A DNA stretch of 64,000 bases. It comes from Amphirosellinia nigrospora. Lineage: Eukaryota; Ascomycota; Sordariomycetes; Xylariales; Xylariaceae. How positions within the stretch are numbered: the stretch's first letter is position 1; each line of letters begins with the position of its first letter. The notes below the pieces were generated by a model. The model was not told the DNA's origin and searched no databases. It saw only the letters and a program-made list of their open reading frames with translations. The translations under genes were made by a program, and so were the position numbers. Of this stretch, positions 45,294 to 57,173 are shown in pieces. The stretch is taken from contig SCHM01000003.1 in the NCBI GenBank assembly GCA_004123355.1, positions 496,001-560,000 on the forward strand. The letters are read 5' to 3'.

Positions 45294-45976
45294 TCCTGCG
45301 CCACTGACTCGCCAGGTCTCGCACACAGAGAAACGGTCGCGCTGCACTGGAAATGATGCGCTGCCAAATTTCGTGATGGGTGGGCAAAAAGACGTTACGG
45401 TATCGGGTAAATAGAAAGGAGAGTATAAAAGTAGAAAAGTGTGGAAGGGACGAAGTGGTCCGAGTCTTAGACTGGGATTGGGATTGGGAGGGAAAAGCTG
45501 CGAACGTCATGCCCACTCTTAAATGAATCTCCCGAGCCGAGGGTTGCCGAGCCTGCGCCCGCTCTACCCGGATTGCCGGGTTGCGGTCCCTTTTTTCTCT
45601 GTATCACCTCACGAGACTACACGGACCTTGACCGACTTTGTCATTCATTGTCTTGGTATTCTCTTGTTTACTCGCTCTTATCAAAGACGACTACAAATCA
45701 ATGTCAACTGCTTTCCTAATGATCTTCATAAACCTAGGTTAATTGGTAGATAAGACGAAAAGATGCAGGCTTTCCTAATGATCTTCATAACCCTAGGTTA
45801 ATTAGTAGATAAGACGAAAAGATGCAGACTCCCTCTTCCCTTCCATGCTTAAATCGCTCTACTCTTCCCTGCCTTCTTTTGCAGTCATGTCTAGTGTCTA
45901 GTGTCTGCGCTTCAAGCTGCGTCCGCCAATCTGGCCGCCGACGGCTATGATAGTAAATATAATCGGATCCGTTTCC
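45294..45976. other. Spacer with 59-base tandem duplication
   Basis: Lies between two minus-strand genes and holds the promoter of the carrier gene on its left. The only notable structure is the two-copy direct repeat at 45710-45827. Confidence 0.55.
45710..45827. repeat. Two-copy 59-base tandem duplication
   Basis: Copies 45710-45768 and 45769-45827 are identical except for two substitutions (AAACC/AACCC and TTGGT/TTAGT). Each copy contains CCTAGGTTAATT. The near identity suggests a recent local duplication. Confidence 0.92.
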
Positions 45977-46805
45977 TCAATGTATTGCCAGTTTTGTTTC
46001 TGTCCTCTCCCTCTCTGCCTTTGTAAATGCCGCGATTTCTTCCTTGGTGGCGTTATACGCGAGCCGGGGTTTATCGTACTTGACACTATTCGGGTTGTCA
46101 GGGTGATTCCTCCACTCTCGGTCGATGCGCTCGATTCGTTGGCTCAGCTTCAGTTTGAGCCCTTCTTCTCGCATCTCCGCCATCCGTTTTTCTTTGTAGA
46201 GCTTGTACGCAGCCTGTCTCCTTTCGGGGTGCTTGTCGAGCTTCACTTCCCCAGCCGGTGCGTCAACATCAAACAGACTGATAGCCGCATCGATGTCTCC
46301 GTGAGCCGCCAGCTCTGGGAGCTTTTTGTTATCGTCAAGGCCGAGTGCACCCAGCGCTTCGTCGAGACCCTTTCTAGTTTTCTTTTCAGCCGTCTTGGAG
46401 TTCTTGGGTGTTGCCCGGCCAGGCGTGTTCTTTTCCTCTTCGGCGAGGAGTGTATCTCGTTCGGCCTTTTTCCGTGCTAGTTCGGCCTTCTTAGCGGCCT
46501 CAGATTCTCTATTGCGAGCAATATTAGAGCGGTTTTCATTAGTACTTGAAGGTGAGGTAGGTAGAAATCCGGAACCAATCATTTGTCACTTGGTTAAAGT
46601 AAACGTATTTCTCGATTGGCAAGCTCAGCATAGAGAAACAAACAACCTACTTTTTAGAGCTATCCTTTGCCCCCTTCTTCCACTCGACATCTTCAACAGC
46701 TGCCTTCTTTGCATCTTCTGCAGCGGTTTTAGCAGCGGCGGCGTCGGCCTTTCGGGCCTGGCCAGCAGCTTTTTTGCTACCCTCGCCACCCTTCTTTCCG
46801 GCCAT
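45977..46805 (-). CDS. CCDC124/Lso2-family ribosome-associated protein (DUF1014)
   Basis: CCDC124/Lso2 proteins bind ribosomes during recovery from starvation or hibernation. Exons 46805-46651 and 46508-45977 (minus strand), with GTAGGT donor and AATAG acceptor, give an intact 228-residue protein. It begins MAGKKGGEGSKKAAGQARKA, a very basic/alanine-rich helix with DVEWKKGAKDSSKK, followed after the intron by ESEAAKKAELARKKAERDTL, the coiled coil. The conserved C-terminal region reads KGLDEALGALGLDD, then HPERRQAAYKLYKEKRMAEM and LSQRIERIDREWRNHPDNPN, matching the HMG-like second half of the family. It is one of the few genes here with no frame break. Confidence 0.88.
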
Positions 46806-48607
46806 GGCTCGAGATTTGAGTACAAAAAGCGTAGTATCGTAGACTAATTCTTCCCTTATATTGAGGATGGTGCCGAAAGCTGAGGCGAACAATATGACCA
46901 AATATCTGAATAGTATTCAAAAGTTCAGTCGCAACACAAACTCAATCAGACACACATGTCACGTCTTCCAAGTCCTACGTAACCCCTCCAAAACGTACTG
47001 TCAGTCTCTTAGTAACCATAATAAGAAAGGCGGGGGCTATCGCCGAAGTCTATTGCCGCGGGCATGGCGGGAACTTAGAAGCACGCTACCGCTCAAGTTA
47101 CATCCTGGTATGTCGACTAGGGTCCCGATGGGGAATAATAAGTAGGCTACAGGGGCCGTTTGTCGATTGTATGGGACTATGTGCTGGTATACTCCCGAGA
47201 TTCCAGCATATATAAGTTAAGCTACCTATACTGAGCTCAGATTTGGTGCTTCGATCCCGACCTTGAAATTGGCTTTCTACATCATCTGAACTACTCGAAA
47301 GGAAAGTGTCACTGCTTGCTTCGCGGGACTTGTCTGGGGGTTTGAATAGTCTCCACATCCTCACCTGATGCGCCCGACCAATTTGGGCGATGACCATACT
47401 CATGTAAAGGCATTGAAAGGGACAGATGGTATTAGTAGAATAGACAACACCTTCCAAGGATAAATGATGATGCTCTCGTAGTCTCATCTTGATGCCATAC
47501 GCAGGCTCACGTTGTTTTTGTCAAGCCTGATGCTTTCACTCCGAATTAGAGCGCGTACTGTAAAGCTAGCACACAGTACCTATCTAGAGAAATAGGCAAG
47601 GTTTAATGGATTCTTTGTGGGTCGTTTAGGGTTCTTACGAGGTATCAGATCTACCGAGGAAACTCAACTACATCTTGACAGATATTTACAGTAGGATATA
47701 AGGGGTATGTGCCATATCCCCTCCATGAGAACATACTGATAATTGTTACGACGTATATTAGGTAGGTAGTTGATGGATGGCATCAAACTGTATTGCCACA
47801 GATATCTCCTGTGCGTGTCAAGTCTAATTTGGCTATGGGATGCCAAGTACTTTGTCAAGTACCTGTTGGCGACTTTTCCTCTGCAGTATCGCACCTGCAT
47901 AGGTACACGGCAATGCTATTGAGGCACTAATTGCTTGCACTCACAATATCTACTCGACAGTTTTCTTCGGCATTCAATATGAACATACTGGAGACGTTCA
48001 ATGACAGCCCGGTCTCCAGAATACCGGCCGGGTATAGTATGCGTCAAAGAAGGCCAACTACCAAAACTGACTGGTCCAATTGTGCTTACGACCTAGTTCT
48101 ATATTTTGCTACAGTCAACGCAAGCGCCCTAGCCTAGTATTCGGCAATATATCACCGCCACGCACCAAGAATGGGCCAGGTTTCGAACCCACTCCCGCTA
48201 TATCTTCAGTCATCCAGATGGGGCTTAGGTCACCCCCCAGCACCGCCGGTATACATGCATGTGAGTTCTGTTGGTGGCTGCGTTGAAACGATCATTCTCT
48301 ACTCATCTGAGTTCAGAATATTGTTGAGCAACACATGCAGCTACACAGAACATTTCGTTACAGAGCATACACGCCCAGCGACATATACGAGGGAAAATAC
48401 GATATGTAGAGCTACCAGTCGCAGAACAAGGCCATCATCTGACCCCAGGTCTTATATTTTAGTAGCCATGAAGGTTTCATGCCTATAACCACTTTGCTCA
48501 TTCGCTAGTGCTAGCGGACGGTACATTAGCCAGCAGCCATGGTCCTAAAGTCTTATCACGGAAACTATCAATTTCTCTCCAAGTGAAACGACAGATGCCG
48601 ACTTAGG
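46806..48607. other. Intergenic, no gene recognised
   Basis: No supported gene: open frames such as 47098-47487 (minus) and 48171-48488 (plus) lack motifs. The left end is the promoter of the CCDC124 gene. Confidence 0.55.
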
Positions 48608-50779
48608 ATGCCAACAACTAGCCAGCTGGAATCCGAGCCAGCTATAGACGAGTGGGATGAAGATGTGCAACCGAAACTCTGTCGAGTGTCCGCTTACCCT
48701 TATCGTCAACTCATTGACAATGATATTCGTCTCCTTAACATTCTCCCCGGGCATGGAATTTTAGAATGCGTTCTGCACCAAATGCCACTGGCAAAGGAGC
48801 AGATATTCTATGCTCTATCTTAGTGCGTAATTGTCGGAACTATTTCCTTCTCGTTTTCGCGATTACTAGAGCCCGAGGTTTAATTTTAAGTACTAGAGAG
48901 TGTCTGAAAACTTCTCAAACCCTCGCAAGTCACGCTCCATATGGCAAAACTAACCTCGAGTGTTTCAGCGTATGGGGCAAACAGGACGAATCGGAACAGA
49001 TACTGCTCGATGGCGAACTGTTCAAGGTTACGCGTAATCTTTATGAAGCCTTGCAGCAATTCAGAGAACGACCCGGGTCACCTGCAACGATTGGATTTCC
49101 AGATGACTATTTTGGGTTGACGCCATCTGCCTAAATCAGGACGATAGTGAAGAAAAAGCACGCCAAGTCCGCGTATGATGGAGATCTACCAAGCTGCTCT
49201 AGGCGTCATCATTTGGCTGGGACCCAACAAGCCTATGACTAAATTAGAAAGACCAAGTAGAGAAGCTATCCCATCACCTACTGACCCTCTTGGGTTTCTT
49301 CGTCGTGGGAATTTATCTTCAGATGGCATCATTAAGTTGCTTTTCGAGAAAGCAAGCTCACTATGGATAGAATGGGAACTCCCAGATGACGTTGCTGGAG
49401 AAGAGTCAGTCCTCCGCGAGATATTTGGCAAGTCATACAGCGCCGTTCTCCAGGCATCGGCTGAGCTTCTACAGAGGCCGGTAAGCAATTGTTGGAAACA
49501 ACTCCTACTCATACTGAAATACAAGGGCCTTTAAGGAGGGCAAGACCACATCCCGCAAATTTCCCGTGCTTTGAAAATAATTATACTCACTACTTTCAGA
49601 GTCGATGACTGACTCTAAGTCTCCTAGTGGTTCGAGCGGATTTGGACATTTCAAGAATGCAGCCTGGGTATTAGCTCTCGAGTTTTCGCTGGACGCCACT
49701 GGGTCTATTTAGACGACTTTATAAAGATCCTGAAAGTTTTCGCCCGTCATCACAGGCTCCTGGTTATGACTCCCGGTTTCGCACGAATTGCTTCTCTGAT
49801 CAAAAAAGAGAAATGGCATTCGAAGCAAAGTAATGAGCTTCGCGGAAAGAGGCTCGATATGAATGTAGCCGAGTGCCTCCTTGAAATACTCTCCTGCGTA
49901 ATCAGGGGCCAGGCTACAAAGCCACAAGACCGACTATACGGGTTGATAAGTTTTGTGGTCCACTTTGTTGGCAAGGACTTGCCTATCCAATTAACACCTG
50001 ACTACCAGCAACCCTTCGAAGTTACATATTGGCAATATGCGGCCTACCTACTCCAGAAAAAGGGAGACCTCCGACTATTCCTCACTCAGCACTACAACCT
50101 ACGTGGTGTACCTTCGTGGGTTCCGGATTTCCGGGACATAAGCCTACGCAAGCAAGTTGAATGTGAATCCACTGTCCGTGTGTCGCCCGACAAGCGGATG
50201 CTTTACTTACAAGGTATACGCATGGAGTGTATTTGTGATTTAGTCAGTGGATGGACGGACCCTTACATCAACGGCCTGCCGCCAGATCTACATTATCGTA
50301 TAAGACACGTGGAGGGGCGAATCTTCAAGCTAGCATCGCAAATCAGAAACGTCGATTTGGAAGTAATTATAGATGACTTTCTCTGGCGGGTGTATCAGCT
50401 GTTCGACCAAGGGGGCGTGGATGGGGTACGAAGAGCCTATGCAAATCTAAGAGGGCTTTCAAGCCGTAGTGGTGTCTGGATACCGAGACGAGAAAAGCAC
50501 AAGTCAACAGATGCTCTGGGGAAAGACCTCGCAATAGCTGATGAAATGCACTTTTCCATTGTGCTATTGGATGATGGCACTATTCTCTCTGTTTCTAGGA
50601 GAGCAGTTGAGATCATGCCTGACGACCTAGTCTGCGTGTTGAAGGGCGCCACTCAGCCGATCATAATTCGGCCCTCTGAACAAGGTGATAGCGTCGTCCT
50701 GATGGCCATTGTGAGATCATGTCCGGGACTTTCTATCGCCAAACATTCGACGAGCATTTCTGGGCTGGTAGGAAATTGA
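48608..50779 (+). CDS. HET-domain protein (heterokaryon incompatibility type)
   Basis: HET domains (PF06985) are fungal TIR-like domains found in proteins that trigger self/non-self cell death. Start at 48608 (MPTTSQLESEPAIDEW); IRLLNILPGHGILECVLHQM leads to YALSY, an intron (48,821-48,966), and VWGKQDESEQILLDGELFKV, so the core YALSYVWG is formed across the splice. After one missing base near 49,110 the text FWVDAICLNQDDSEEKARQV carries the second signature; after another near 49,173 comes MMEIYQAALGVIIWLGPNKP. An intron at about 49,484-49,617 joins LLQRPWFERIWTFQECSLGI, the third signature. The remaining 360 residues read in one frame (QDRLYGLISF..., WVPDFRD, CPGLSI) with no recognised C-terminal domain such as NACHT or ankyrin. 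About 650 residues. Confidence 0.88.
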
Positions 50780-51347
50780 ACAATTTTCAAATGATTTAGT
50801 CTAAGTTATTCAAGATTATCAAGTCGAATTACCTTGTCTGATGCCTCGGACGCAGGATACGGTACCTCTCCACAAATAAAAAAAAATAAAAGCAGCGGCG
50901 GCGAATTTTTAAGTAAAGAATGACCCTACCGACAAATCTATGATCACCGTCCGGTCGCACCATTATGCTACGACACATTATTTGAATGAGTGTACCTGTA
51001 TCAAGGTGTCATGAAGCCCGAAAGCCACAAACAAAGAGATGATTTTCTGTATATAGCTAAGTTACGTCTATGGAGGAAGTTCCAGAGACCTTCGCGCAAC
51101 AACAAGTATAGATAACCTACCCCATCACAGGGTCCCTGACACAGGGTTTATATCTGTCCTGATCTAACATGGCAGGAATACAGGTCTTGTATATGTGTTA
51201 GATGCCGACCATTAGGTCTGAGGAAAGCGGCCCACTTTTGCGTGATCAATCGGCACGCCTTCGAAGCTACTATTGTATAATAAATGTTACACTTTACCTA
51301 GCCGTTAGATGATTACCCCGCCCTACTGTACCACGACCCGCTGGACC
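50780..51347. other. Intergenic, no gene recognised
   Basis: No coding segment is seen. The spacer contains an A-rich run at 50,876-50,890 and ends at the MITE-like element. Confidence 0.5.
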
Positions 51348-51657
51348 TAGTAAACTGTGAATAGACCGTTAATTGGTAGTTGAAAATCTTTAACGCGTTA
51401 GCTAAAATAAATATTTGAGCGACTAATTGCGAAAATAAATAGTTTGTTAATTTTAAACGTTAATATATAGATAAACGTTAAAAATTTTAAATGTTTAAAA
51501 TCGCTAACATTAAACTAATTTTAAATGTTTAAATTTTTTAAATATTAAAACTTAATAAATAGTTTAAATATATTAACGCTAATAATTTTAAACGCTTAAA
51601 TAAATAAACTATTTATTAATTATTAAAATAGGTTAACTGTTGATTAATAGTTTATTA
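51348..51657. mobile_element. MITE-like relic: AT-rich, long degenerate inverted repeats
   Basis: The outer ends are inverted repeats: TAGTAAACTGTGAATAGACC on the left and, reverse-complemented from the right, TAATAAACTATTAATCAACA, then GTTAA in both; about two thirds of bases match and many differences are transitions. Inner arms also pair, for example AAATAAATAGTTT at about 51,433 with AAACTATTTATT at about 51,608. The element is about 310 bases of extremely AT-rich DNA with no coding capacity, and is flanked by GACCTAG direct copies (51344-51350 and 51658-51664), which suggests a target duplication. Transition-rich divergence fits old RIP-type mutation. Family not determined. Confidence 0.55.
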
Positions 51658-51777
51658 GACCTAGCTTATTTTGGTACGGTACCTAGGTTATACGGAACTG
51701 ATAAATGCTTTTTGAAGTTAGGCGGGTTCTCAAACTAACGTAGGCAGTAGAGAATCCGTACATTTTCGACAGCTAAG

Positions 51778-53304
51778 ATGCCGGCAGATAACCCAGCCAA
51801 CCAAGCTGAGCACAGCCAAGATGCAGCGAAACTACCCGCTCCAGAAGAGGTCATCTGCGTCTTGAAGCAGTCTGGGAGAAGAGATGCTTACGAGATACTC
51901 TCCTTGAATCAACAAGAACAGGATGGGAAGCCATCATTCGCATTGCATCGCCTCCCCTACGTCAACAGCGATGCTGATGAGAACAAGGCCCTGCAATGCC
52001 TGTCTGACGACTTCCGGGTTGATGGACGGCCAATCCACCTCCAGCCAGGTCCACAGCGCTGTATCCATGTCCTTGTGTCTACACTCTCAGGTACCGGACT
52101 TAGTTTGAAGTTTTACGACAGTATTCTCGCACCACTATTTGAGGCGATTGGTCTCACTGCCTCGGAAGGCCCGGAGCGGGGAGGTGTTGAACAGCAGGGC
52201 TCTTATCATCTGATTATCACACAGGATGAGGACAGCGTGAAGAAGTTCGCCCGCACGCTTTCGACCCGGGGTCGCCGCGAGGAGAATGTCGAGCACACAA
52301 TCGTGCTGCTTAGTGGCGATGGGGGGTAATAGATCTGCTGAACAGTTACACATCAACAGATAGCGACAATGTCATATCTGAAAACGACGCCGAAGCTCAA
52401 ACTCTGCCGCTGATCGCCGTCCTACCGCTAGGCACCGGCAACGCGCTCTTCAACTCACTACATAAGACGGTGAAGACTCCTGCGGCGGCCTCAGATCTCG
52501 TACAAGGTCTACGCACTTTGTTGCGCGGGAAGCTGCCCGCTTCCCTCGTTTAAAGTAGTATTCCAGAGGGTTCACGCGCGCAATCACGTATTCAGAGACC
52601 CCAGATTCCGCATCTACCAAGAACTTATCCGCGCAACCGACAGATTCAGCTCCCAGTCTGCAAGAACAGACGAGATTTGTAACGCACCTCTACGGTGCAG
52701 TGGTTGCCAGCTACGGTTTTCACAGCCAGCTAGTGTGGGAGAGTGATACGCCGTCGTACCGGCAGCACGGCGCAATGCGATTCCAGATGGTAGCTCAGGA
52801 GCTGTTAAAAGAGAGTCACGCGTACCGGGCTACAGTAGAGATCACCCGGTCTACATCAAGGCAGGAGACGACCGGCACTCAGAGGTTGGATCGAGATCGG
52901 CACGCTTACATTCTGGCGACGCCTGTCTCCCATCTCGAGAAGACGTTTTGCATCTCCCCCGCTAGCCAACCCCTGGACGGACATCTGCGCCTTGTACATT
53001 TTGGGCCCGTGGGTGGCGCAAAGCTAATGGAGATCATGACGATGGCGTACGACGGAGGTAAGCATGTGGATATGCGCTGGGGAGCACCGACAGTGGAAGG
53101 CGAAGGTCAAGGAGAAGATACAGATGGGTTGGGTACGAAGACATCAGCGAGATCAGAATTACGACACATGAGGAGGACGCTAGGTGGAGAAAGGTCTGTG
53201 TCGATGGCACCATCGTCGAGATTCCTACCGATGGATGTATGGTTGTTAGTAAGGAGACAAGACGGCACTTAAGAGTCCTGGTGAATGAGTCGGTCGTCCA
53301 TTGA
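51778..53304 (+). CDS. Diacylglycerol/sphingoid kinase-domain protein (frame-broken)
   Basis: The lipid kinase (DAGK catalytic) superfamily phosphorylates diacylglycerol or sphingoid bases. Start MPADNPANQAEHSQDA at 51778. The frame reads VICVLKQSGRRDAYEILSLN and IHVLVSTLSGTGLSLKFYDS, then TIVLLSGDGG, the nucleotide-binding GDGG, where a missing base near 52,326 interrupts; the sequence continues VIDLLNSYTS, and LPLIAVLPLGTGNALFNSLH with the second signature PxGTGN. After one break near 52,545 and another near 52,580 comes LYGAVVASYGFHSQLVWESD and a DAGK-accessory-like segment ending, after a last change near 53,130, YEDISEIRITTHEEDARWRK and VEIPTDGCMVVSKETRRHLR with the stop at 53,302-53,304. 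Relation to LCB4/LCB5-type kinases is inferred from the two motifs; the substrate is not known. Confidence 0.78.
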
Positions 53305-53953
53305 ACGATGTTGTATGCCGATAGCTCATATCTATATAGATATAATTAATACCCACGAGGGCCTTCTTGGATAATACTCTACAGGACCTTAGCTGTCCCA
53401 AGGTAGAGAAAGGATCGGTGGCTTTTATCACCCTACTATACGGTACGATAAGACCCAAGATTAGGTAGGTAATTCTAATAGTTATCTACCTTTTGCATGC
53501 TAGAGTAGGAGCTCATGGGGAAGATAGCTTCTACCTAGACGTAGACATAAATTAACAAACTACATCTTTACCGTTAGTTCTATATAATTTATTTAGGGTG
53601 ATAGAGAATTGTTGTAGGAAACGTCGTAAGATGTTTCGATACCTGAGTCACTCTGTAGGACTAGCCAATCATCGAAGTGGGTAGTTAAGAATCAGAATGA
53701 TTCATCCGCACTACTGCTCGTCATGGTGGAAGCCCCGCATATAGGTATGATAGTGTAGAAGGGGAAGGGCCGACAGCATCTCGATTGTACCTACTCTAAG
53801 TATTGAAATTGAAACAGCAGTAGTAACGTAAAATCGGCATGTACGGCCGAACTTTGTCTGGTTTCGTTCACCAACATTCACCCATCGCCTCAACATCTCA
53901 GCAGTCAGGTCGGTAACCATTCACGAAACCTTTAGCTCCCTATCATTGCCGCT
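53305..53953. other. Intergenic, no gene recognised
   Basis: Short AT-rich spacer with no open frame of note. The right end is the leader of the ABC-F gene. Confidence 0.5.
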
Positions 53954-56900
53954 ATGACGTCCATGGAAGGAGAAGGTGTCACGACAATCTTGTGCACCTC
54001 AAAGCAGACAAGATTTCATATCGGGACACCTAACTATCGTGAGGTGAGCTCCTCGTCTTCCTTTCCCGCGTAAACCTCTGCGGATCATGACATGAGCTTG
54101 ATGAATATCGCCAAAATTGATAGGCAGACTAACTTGTATATTTATCTTTCAAAGTTAGATATCGAGGGTCTGAACATCATAGTCAGATCAGGGGCGCCGG
54201 CGAAAGTGGACAGCAGCAACTCTAGTAGCAAGAAAGTAGCCAAGGGCAAGGCTCGGAGCGAGGCACTGAGATCCTAGACAATGCTACTCTACGATTGAAA
54301 GCTGGCCAGCGGTATGCGCTCGTCGGCCGAAATGGATCGGGAAAGTCAAGTAAGTAAGCCCAGTCTCGCGTTGCTCCCGTCGTGGGAGAGCAGCCGAAGG
54401 GATATGGAAGCACAAATGAGAAAGAACCTATAGTGAAAAGTACAGAAGCTAATATGTCTATCTAACACAGCACTGCTCAAGGCTATCGCCAAAAATTAAT
54501 CCCCGGCAGTAAGTGAACATCAGAAGTCGCTAATCCCCTATTCTCTTACATGAAAGTACTCTTTTACGAGGGAGACGCATGTCCCAATGACTTTTCCACG
54601 ACCACAAGTTACGGCTTACTAACTTTAATGCTGAAAGTACCCGAAGAGACACGCATCGTCATTATGCAACAAACTGACGCCGAAGATGTTGACGCGACTG
54701 TCAATGCAGAACAAATCATTGAGCAGCCACCAAATACAAACGACCGAAACGTGTTAGAAGAGTCATCGAGCGTGCTACAGCTAGGCATGAAGCCCAACGG
54801 GAATTAGAAAGTAAGAGCTTGCATTTCTTTGCCCCTGTCGCCGTCTCACTTCGAGTTCACGTGACTTATACGAATCTAGGTCTATCCCGTAGCATCGAGA
54901 GTCCCAATCCACTTGCCGTAGTGAGAAGCTTGAGAAAGATCCGGCGCGAGCGACTGCAAAAAGATTTGTTCCTGAAAGCCAAGGATGCGAAACTGCGTAG
55001 CGGCGCAAGAGGCATGCAAGCGCGGAAAGCCTTGATAGCGATGGAAAAGACAGTCGCCGAATTCGATCTCTTGTATGCTCCCGCATTCAAGCATCCTACA
55101 CATCTACTTGGAATCGTAGCCACCCGCCTCGGCTAATACATATTCTAGGTGCAGACAAAATGACGAGGAAATCTTACCCGAGACACTCGCAAAAGAGACG
55201 AGTGAGGCGGCAGAGATGCTAGCCGACTTACAACTGTTGATAGAGCCGTCGAAGATGGCGGAGGTCGAGTCGCGAGCGAAGAAGCTACTAACTGGCCTGG
55301 GATTCACCGACGTGGCTATGCTAAAGTCAGTTTCGAGCTTATCGGGAGGCTGGAGAATGCGTACTTCGTTGGCGGCGCCTGTAAGTGATTGTTAGAGTTA
55401 CTCTCATCGTATTTCTGTCATCAGAATAGTAAACCTAATTTCCAGATTGAGCTACACTCGAGAAGAATTTGGATAGACCCTTCCCCCCCCCCCCCCCCCC
55501 CCGAAAAAAAACTCACGCTCAGCACAGCGATAACTAACTTCTAGCTTGGCAGTGCTTCAGGAGACAGATATCTTGATACTTGACGAGCCAACCAACTTCC
55601 TGGACTTGCTGGGCATTTTGTGGCTGCAACGCTATCTCACAACTCTGGGCGAGTCAGCAGATCCACCGACGCTCATCCTCGTTTCACATGATCGTGATTT
55701 CACATCTCTATGTACTGATCTTCTCATCCTCAGAGATAAAACCATCACGTACTTTCACGGTGACCTGCCGACTTATGAATCGGCTCAAAGGGAGAAAAAG
55801 GTTCACTTGACCAGGATGAAGGAAGCTCAGGATCGGCAAAAAGATCACATCCAACAGACGTTAGTATTGTCAAGCCATTTCCTCGCCGTGACCTGTGTTG
55901 ATAGTCAAACTTTCCTTCTTTTAACTATGTATTTTGAGGCGCTTTCAAATTCCCTAGAAGGCTCATTGACCGTGCTTCTTGAGAACGTTACTGACGGTTG
56001 TATTAAAGTATACAGAAGAACATGCGCGAAGGCAAAGCCAAGGACGACCAGAATAAGATCCGACAGGCGAAATCGCGCCAGAAGAAAATAGACGATCGTT
56101 GGGGGGAGACAAGCGCCCGTGGGGGCCGTTTCAAGCTTAATCGCGACCTCGCGGGTTATCATCTCACGAGCCGCGCTGAGATTGATATACCGCAGGATGA
56201 GAAACCAGTGAGCTTCGTTCTACCAGAACCGCCCGAACTGCGGTTTCCGGGCTCATTGATTGTAAGTGTCCCCCCTTCTCAGCTCTTAGGAGCAATTATC
56301 CCGTTTCACATTGTGATGTTGCTTTGAAAGCTTTGCGTAATAGCGGAGAGTAACCCGTAAGCTTCTGAGAGAGAGAGAGAGAGAGTTGTTGCTGATTCTG
56401 TGTGCCAAGTCGCTGGACAAGGTGTCATTTTGCTACCCTAGAGACCCGAGTACAAAAGTTGCCCCACCCGAGTCCTACAGGACGTGACGCTCTCAGTTCA
56501 TATGGGTGATCGTATTGGCATCCTAGGTTTAAACGGGAGCGGAAAATCAACCCTCATCAAGCTACTTATCGGCGAGACGAAGCCCAGTTCGGGTACGTTG
56601 ACTTTACATCCGCGCTTGAAGTTAGGCTATTATTCCCAGCACGCGGTAGAAAAGCTCCAAGAATTAGGCGTCTCAGAACCGGACTTGACCGCTCTTGCAC
56701 TACTCCTGAAAGAGACGGCGTCGGCGGAACAGCAAGAGGGCCAGGTGCGTGGTCTATTGGGTTCTCTCGGCCTGCCTGGTCGAATCGCATCCGACGTACC
56801 GGTCCGCAAATTGTCGGGCGGACAATTGGTGAGGTTGGAGATGGCTCGGATCCTATGGACCTGTCCGCACTGCCTGGTTCTCGACGAAGCGACAACACAC

Positions 56901-57173
56901 CTTGACTACGAGACGGTGACGGCGCTACGTGAGGGGCTTCGAGACTGGGAGGGCGCTGTAGTCGTCGTCAGTCACGACAGATGCTTTGTTCGCGGTGTTG
57001 TCGAGGGCCACATTGACGAGGAAGGAAGTGACCTCTCCGATGAGGAGGGCGAAACCCCTCGGCGAAGACTGGTCTACCGTCTGCGAGCCGGACAGATGAG
57101 TGAATTAACTGGCGGCGTTCAGCAGTTTGAGACCAGTCTGGAGAAGCGAGTTGCCAAATTGATAGGCTCATGA
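53954..57173 (+). CDS. ABC-F family ATPase, soluble twin-cassette protein (frame-broken)
   Basis: ABC-F proteins have two ATPase cassettes without membrane domains and act on ribosomes or translation. Exon 1 (53954-54043) starts MTSMEGEGVTTILCTSKQTR; a later exon starts LDIEGLNIIVRSGAPAK. The first cassette has Walker A GRNGSGKS split by an intron near 54,350, TRIVIMQQTDAED, and the signature SLSGGWRMRTSLAA with Walker B LILDEPTNFLDLLGILWLQR and SHDRDF. A linker reads AKDDQNKIRQAKSRQKKIDD. The second cassette has Walker A GLNGSGKSTLIKLLIG, LKLGYYSQHAVEKLQ, the signature VRKLSGGQLVRLEMARI, Walker B CLVLDEATTHLDYETVTA and SHDR. The first cassette spans several introns and frame breaks (near 54,260, 54,495 and 54,800), so exon boundaries are partly uncertain. 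Intron at 55,390-55,545 holds a 20-base poly-C tract. Confidence 0.87.
55483..55502. repeat. 20-base poly-C tract in ABC-F intron
   Basis: Twenty consecutive C bases, followed by seven As, within a presumed intron of the ABC-F gene. It resembles the longer poly-C tract in the WDR68-type gene. Confidence 0.85.
56367..56385. repeat. GA dinucleotide microsatellite
   Basis: Nine and a half GA units in the intron before the second ATPase cassette of the ABC-F gene. A simple microsatellite likely to vary in length between strains. Confidence 0.85.
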
